Assembly: GCA_037976565.1 (NCBI GenBank)
Contig: CP137673.1
Coordinates: forward strand, 1,910,851-1,974,850
Direction of reading: 5' to 3'
Origin: Mesocentrotus franciscanus
Taxonomy: Eukaryota > Echinodermata > Echinoidea > Camarodonta > Strongylocentrotidae
Length of the DNA: 64,000 bases
Position 1 is the first letter of the stretch; each line of letters opens with the position of its first letter. The translations under genes were made by a program, and so were the position numbers. The notes beneath the pieces are model-generated. The model was not told where the DNA came from. It was given only the letters and a program-made list of their open reading frames with translations, and did no database searches. Shown in pieces: positions 60,361 through 64,000 of the stretch.

Positions 60361-60746
60361 ATGCCGTCCGAGCAGCAGAAGGCTTCGGCTAATCAAGTCG
60401 TTTCTTCACAACCAGAAAAACCTTTCCACTACACGTAAGTAGAAGAATCATATTTATACAATTTTCTGCTTCATTCTGTGATTGTTTCAAGAAATTTCCG
60501 TGATGATTTAACCATGTTTTATGCTTTACTTTTCAGTTACTTGAAGGAGTTTCGTACACAACAATGCCAGGATTTCTTGCAGCACAAGTGCCCAAATCAT
60601 CGGCCGTTTACCTGTTTTCATTGGCATTTTCTGAATCAACGAAGACGAAGACCGATTCGTAAACGTGATGGAACTTTTAATTATAGCCCGGATATATATT
60701 GCTCCAAGTACGATGAAACTTCAGGCCTTTGTGAAGACAGAGATGA
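60361..60746 (+). CDS. UNK: UNK (unkempt), CCCH zinc-finger RNA-binding protein, first two coding exons
   Basis: Unkempt is a cytoplasmic RNA-binding protein with six CCCH fingers that represses translation of target mRNAs and shapes neuronal morphology. Exon 1 (60361-60434) encodes MPSEQQKASA..QPEKPFHYT; exon 2 (60537-60746) encodes YLKEFRTQQCQDFLQHKCPN, RPFTCFHWHFLNQRRRRPIR and GTFNYSPDIYCSKYDE up to the first half of the second finger, ending in phase 2 (GA|gtgag). The first finger ligands C, C, C and H are present (QQC, HKC, FTC, HWH). This matches the extreme N-terminus of vertebrate and fly unkempt almost residue for residue. The paralogue UNKL shares this region, and an urchin should have a single gene. 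The rest of the gene, four more fingers and a C-terminal RING-like domain, lies beyond the right edge. Confidence 0.93.
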
Positions 60747-62154
60747 GTGAGTATTGCCATTGTTTTTGTCAAAGATTGGGCGAGTCGTAATGAAAATCAG
60801 TCGGCAGCTGTAGCTGTAGCGTGTGTTATTGACGCCATGTTTGTTATTGCCGATACGCAGATAACTTGTTGACATATTTTGACAGATATTTGCACTCAAG
60901 TAGGCAAAATGACAAGAAGAATTCATTGATGTAATGACCACCAACTTATGTCAAATTTATTCCAGACTCTTTTGTTACTATCAAGATAATGTGTTACATG
61001 TGTAAAACGGCAAAATGGGCCGCAGTGTCAATGTAGTTACAACTAAACAAGGCAATGTGCTATTGCGAAATGTAGTGTAGGCCTAGTGGATTCATATTTG
61101 GGCGCGCTCCGCACGTTTTATGCGTGCCTTGTTTTTGTTTGGAGCATGACCACTACAGTATGGGTTGGGCACGGCGTGTTATGATCCAGGCAAGCGAATG
61201 GATCAGTTCGGCTCGGCCCACATATTTGTTTAGGAGTTGGGGTAATCGGTTGATCATCAGCATTTTCTCCAAAATAGAGGCTATTTGAAGATATATTGGT
61301 TGTAAACATTGATATGAATAGAGCTATTTTCAGGCTTCTTCAAAATCAAAAAGACAAATGCAAGTAGACTTTTCTAGACTAGCTAGATCTAGACCTATGT
61401 AATGTTTAACTTAAGTAGACCTACTCTAAGTAATCTCATAGCCATTTACTACATCATTATGTGAATTTAATTTGTTCATATTTTCTTTGTGTAGTAATAT
61501 TGCTACATGTATGACCATGAGCATTTTACTGAAGCTTTGTGCACTTCAAACAAATTTATAATTGTACATATTAATTTTAGTCATAATTAATCTACTAGTA
61601 CTACTGGAGTACTGGTATGCATTTTTCAAGGGTTGTTTTATGCAAAATTTATCATGAGCTTTAAATTTTAATGAGTTTTAGATTTATCTGGGCACAGAAA
61701 GCTAACAAAGACAAACTAGCAGTAGCATGGAATGAAAAAAATAGCTTTTAGTTTTAATTAATGTGGAATGGGGTCCTTGTTAAATTGATGTCTATTGTCA
61801 ATTGTCTAGTTTAATCTCCGAAGGTTTTTGAAAAGGATGATGAGGGATTAAAAAAATATATATATTTGATATATGAGTGCAAATTAATGGTGTAGGGTCA
61901 ATTTTAACAGAAGTTTATAAATGCAATTTAATTTAATACTTTTGTGCACAATATGCTCCAATCAAGTTGCAGTTTTCTGTGTAATTAATATTCTTTGTTT
62001 ATTGTCAAGATTTTGCAGATTTTTTATTCATATGAGAATAAATAAGTAAAATGGTGATGAATTGGGAAATACATGTAGATGTTGAGACATGTACATGTAA
62101 GGACTCAGGAGTAAGGATCAGTTTTAATTAGACTTACACATTGACATAGAGTAC

Positions 62155-62544
62155 TTAAAGAGAAGGTTGAGTTCTGGGAAGAGGTGAAAAATAATTTGTG
62201 AGCATTAACATTGTATTATGCAAGAGTGGAAGAACATCAGAGAAGAAATGTTTCCTGAAAAGTGTGACTCTTTAAATGCCTTAATATTTTAAATATGGCC
62301 TGTAACATCATAAAAATCGGGACAGATTTTTATGCCACATGTTCGTGTAGTCCCATATACATCTTTCTGTGTACAGTGCTTGTAACTTTACCAAGACTGG
62401 GCCAAATTTCTTATCATTTTGATGATTCTAGAACCTTGCAGTACACACCAATACTTATATGCTAGATGATCAACCTTTTCTGATCGATTCTACAACGTTT
62501 CTTTCGCAATGTAACCACATGACCATAACTCAACTTTATCTTTC
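62155..62544. mobile_element. TTAA-end MITE, family A (inverted)
   Basis: Inverted full-length copy of 2789-3180: starts TTAAAGAGAAGGTTGAG and ends CTCAACTTTATCTTTCA; the right TTAA is mutated. Confidence 0.82.
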
Positions 62545-62726
62545 AGGTTGTTTTGTAAGGTTTGCAGCAGGTTCTGTCTTGACTGTACACACATGTACAT
62601 GTACATTGCGTACATGTATCTGCAGTCTTGCCTGATATTAATATCAAGCAAATCTAAGTACCGGTACATGACATGTAATTTTGTCCCTTGGTCATCATGG
62701 CATGTAACCAAATGAATGAAAGTCAT

Positions 62727-63090
62727 CTAGAGGTGTCGTGGTCGAGTGGATACGTCACCGGACTGTCGATCACAAGGTCCGCGGTTCGAGTCCCACCGCG
62801 GCACTAATGTCCTTTGGCAAGACATTGATCTACATTTGCCACTCTCCACCCAGGTGTTAAATGGGTACCCGGTAGGATGCGAAAGCCAATGTAGTATGCT
62901 TAGCAATTTGAGCTTAGAAGCTCTTGCTGGAATGCTCCCCAGGGAGTGGAGAAAGTGCATACATTGTGTGCGGGCAAGCCAGAATCCGATGACCGGGGGT
63001 AATAACTGTAAAGCGCTTAGAAACTCGGACTTGCCGATGTATTAAGCGCTATATAAGCAGATATATTATTATTATTATTTATTTTTTTTA
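62727..63090 (+). mobile_element. tRNA-derived SINE, best-preserved copy
   Basis: Head GAGGTGTCGTGGTCGAGTGG (A box), B box GGTTCGAGTCC, body CCTTTGGCAAGACATTG, 3' domain GTAAAGCGCTTAGAAACTC and AAGCGCTATATAAGC, then (ATT)n. A pol III promoter is intact in sequence. Copies at 694 and 53475 share the body. Confidence 0.88.
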
Positions 63091-64000
63091 TTTTTTTATT
63101 ATTATTATTATCTAACTTTGACTTTTACAGCACATCAAGGTGACTACCAGATAATGGACATGTCCAAATATCAAGTACATGTATATTGACACCTCCAAAT
63201 ACTTTAAAGTAATGTACCGGTATACAGCTTATTTCAAGTGGTTAAATATAATGTAAGAGAAACCTATTTTGCTTGAATATTTGTAACGAAGTAAAACCTG
63301 TGGTTGACAATTAACATTAATACCATACCACATGTAACCTATTTTACTTGTGTGAAAACTAAAAAATTCCTCTTTGATCTTCATTGAAAGAAGTCATACA
63401 TGTGAACCGCCCCCCCCTCCTTGTTTTAAAAAGAGTTTTGATTGATCCGAATAAAAATGTAATCATTAGCTGTTAAAAATATCCAATGCAACTATAGTGA
63501 ATGGAGTTGCAAGTATTCACAATTCACAATTCACAATTACCTGGTACATCTTGAACTACTGTATTGAAAACTACCTAGTAGTTAAACCCCCAATTTCATT
63601 ACTGCACTTGGTACTCCTACATGTACATTGTATAATATATGAAGAGTTTAATTCCAAAAGGAGCTACATGTACATGACAATCCACTTCTGATGAAAATTG
63701 AGTTATTGATATCAGAACATTGTCATTCTACAAAAGTATATACCTACATTTTGGGAGCAATTATGAAAAAATTCACCTTCTAATATCACTTTTCCATAGA
63801 CGCATATACAAAATCTGGTAAACAAATCCTTTTTTCTCTGAAGTTACAAAAGTGGATTTAGCTCCTTTTGGAATGAAACTCTTCATATATTATTGTTAAT
63901 GTAGCAAATTTCTTCAAATTGATTTCTTTTCTACATGTGCTGTATGTATTTTGACATGATCTTCCAATATTTTCAAACTAACAATTAAACAATGCCAATG

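Larger units (their letters stand above)
60747..64000 (+). other. UNK intron 2 (open at right edge)
   Basis: No further UNK exon (expected next: remainder of the second CCCH finger) was found in 3.2 kb. The intron contains a family A MITE and a SINE, and is otherwise AT-rich with TACATGTA-type words. Confidence 0.55.

Noticed and set aside
62727..62815. tRNA gene
   Set aside because: A and B boxes are present but no full cloverleaf; it is followed by a common SINE body and ATT tail, and has diverged copies elsewhere in the window.

Overview
The window is invertebrate animal nuclear DNA and most likely comes from a sea urchin. It holds widely spaced multi-exon genes with GT-AG introns, very dense short inverted-repeat transposons, tRNA-derived SINEs, LINE tails ending in ATT repeats, and GA/CT microsatellites. 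The species is an inference from repeat style and protein divergence; I cannot name it from the sequence alone.

Five genes can be read exon by exon. From left to right they are: WBP11 (minus, 5' part only, running off the left edge), RNPS1 (plus, complete), TSEN54 (minus, complete, about 20 kb from start to stop codon), a TRAF6-like gene (minus, complete coding region) and UNK/unkempt (plus, first two coding exons, running off the right edge). WBP11/RNPS1 and TRAF6-like/UNK are divergent pairs, RNPS1/TSEN54 is convergent, and TSEN54 and the TRAF6-like gene lie head to tail. Three neighbours act in RNA processing: a spliceosome-associated activator, an exon-junction-complex partner and a tRNA-splicing endonuclease subunit. 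UNK is an RNA-binding CCCH protein, and the TRAF6-like protein is an innate-signalling RING adaptor.

The most striking structure is in TSEN54. The last ~38 bp of intron 1 (polypyrimidine tract and AG) plus the first ~49 bp of exon 2 have been amplified into about 22 extra tandem copies of an 87-bp unit, with some 93-bp variants. Each copy carries a 3' splice site in the same phase as the real one and has no stop codon. Splicing to any copy would add 29 (or 31) residues per unit to the N-terminus without breaking the frame. The acceptor of intron 6 in the same gene is also tandemly duplicated, once, with a 60-bp period. Exon 7, which follows it, needs a one-base frame correction to read through.

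The introns and spacers are packed with mobile elements. Two hAT-like elements (23783-25639 and 58626-59320) have exact 8-bp target duplications and carry the same ~112-bp minisatellite at different copy number. A third hAT-like element sits in a degenerate GGTGCC-rich array. Three unrelated inverted-repeat families begin and end at TTAA. Several foldback families share a GGG..GTTTCA.AAAG-like terminus. There are also three SINEs, at least two LINE 3' tails and many microsatellites. I saw no true tRNA, rRNA or CRISPR.
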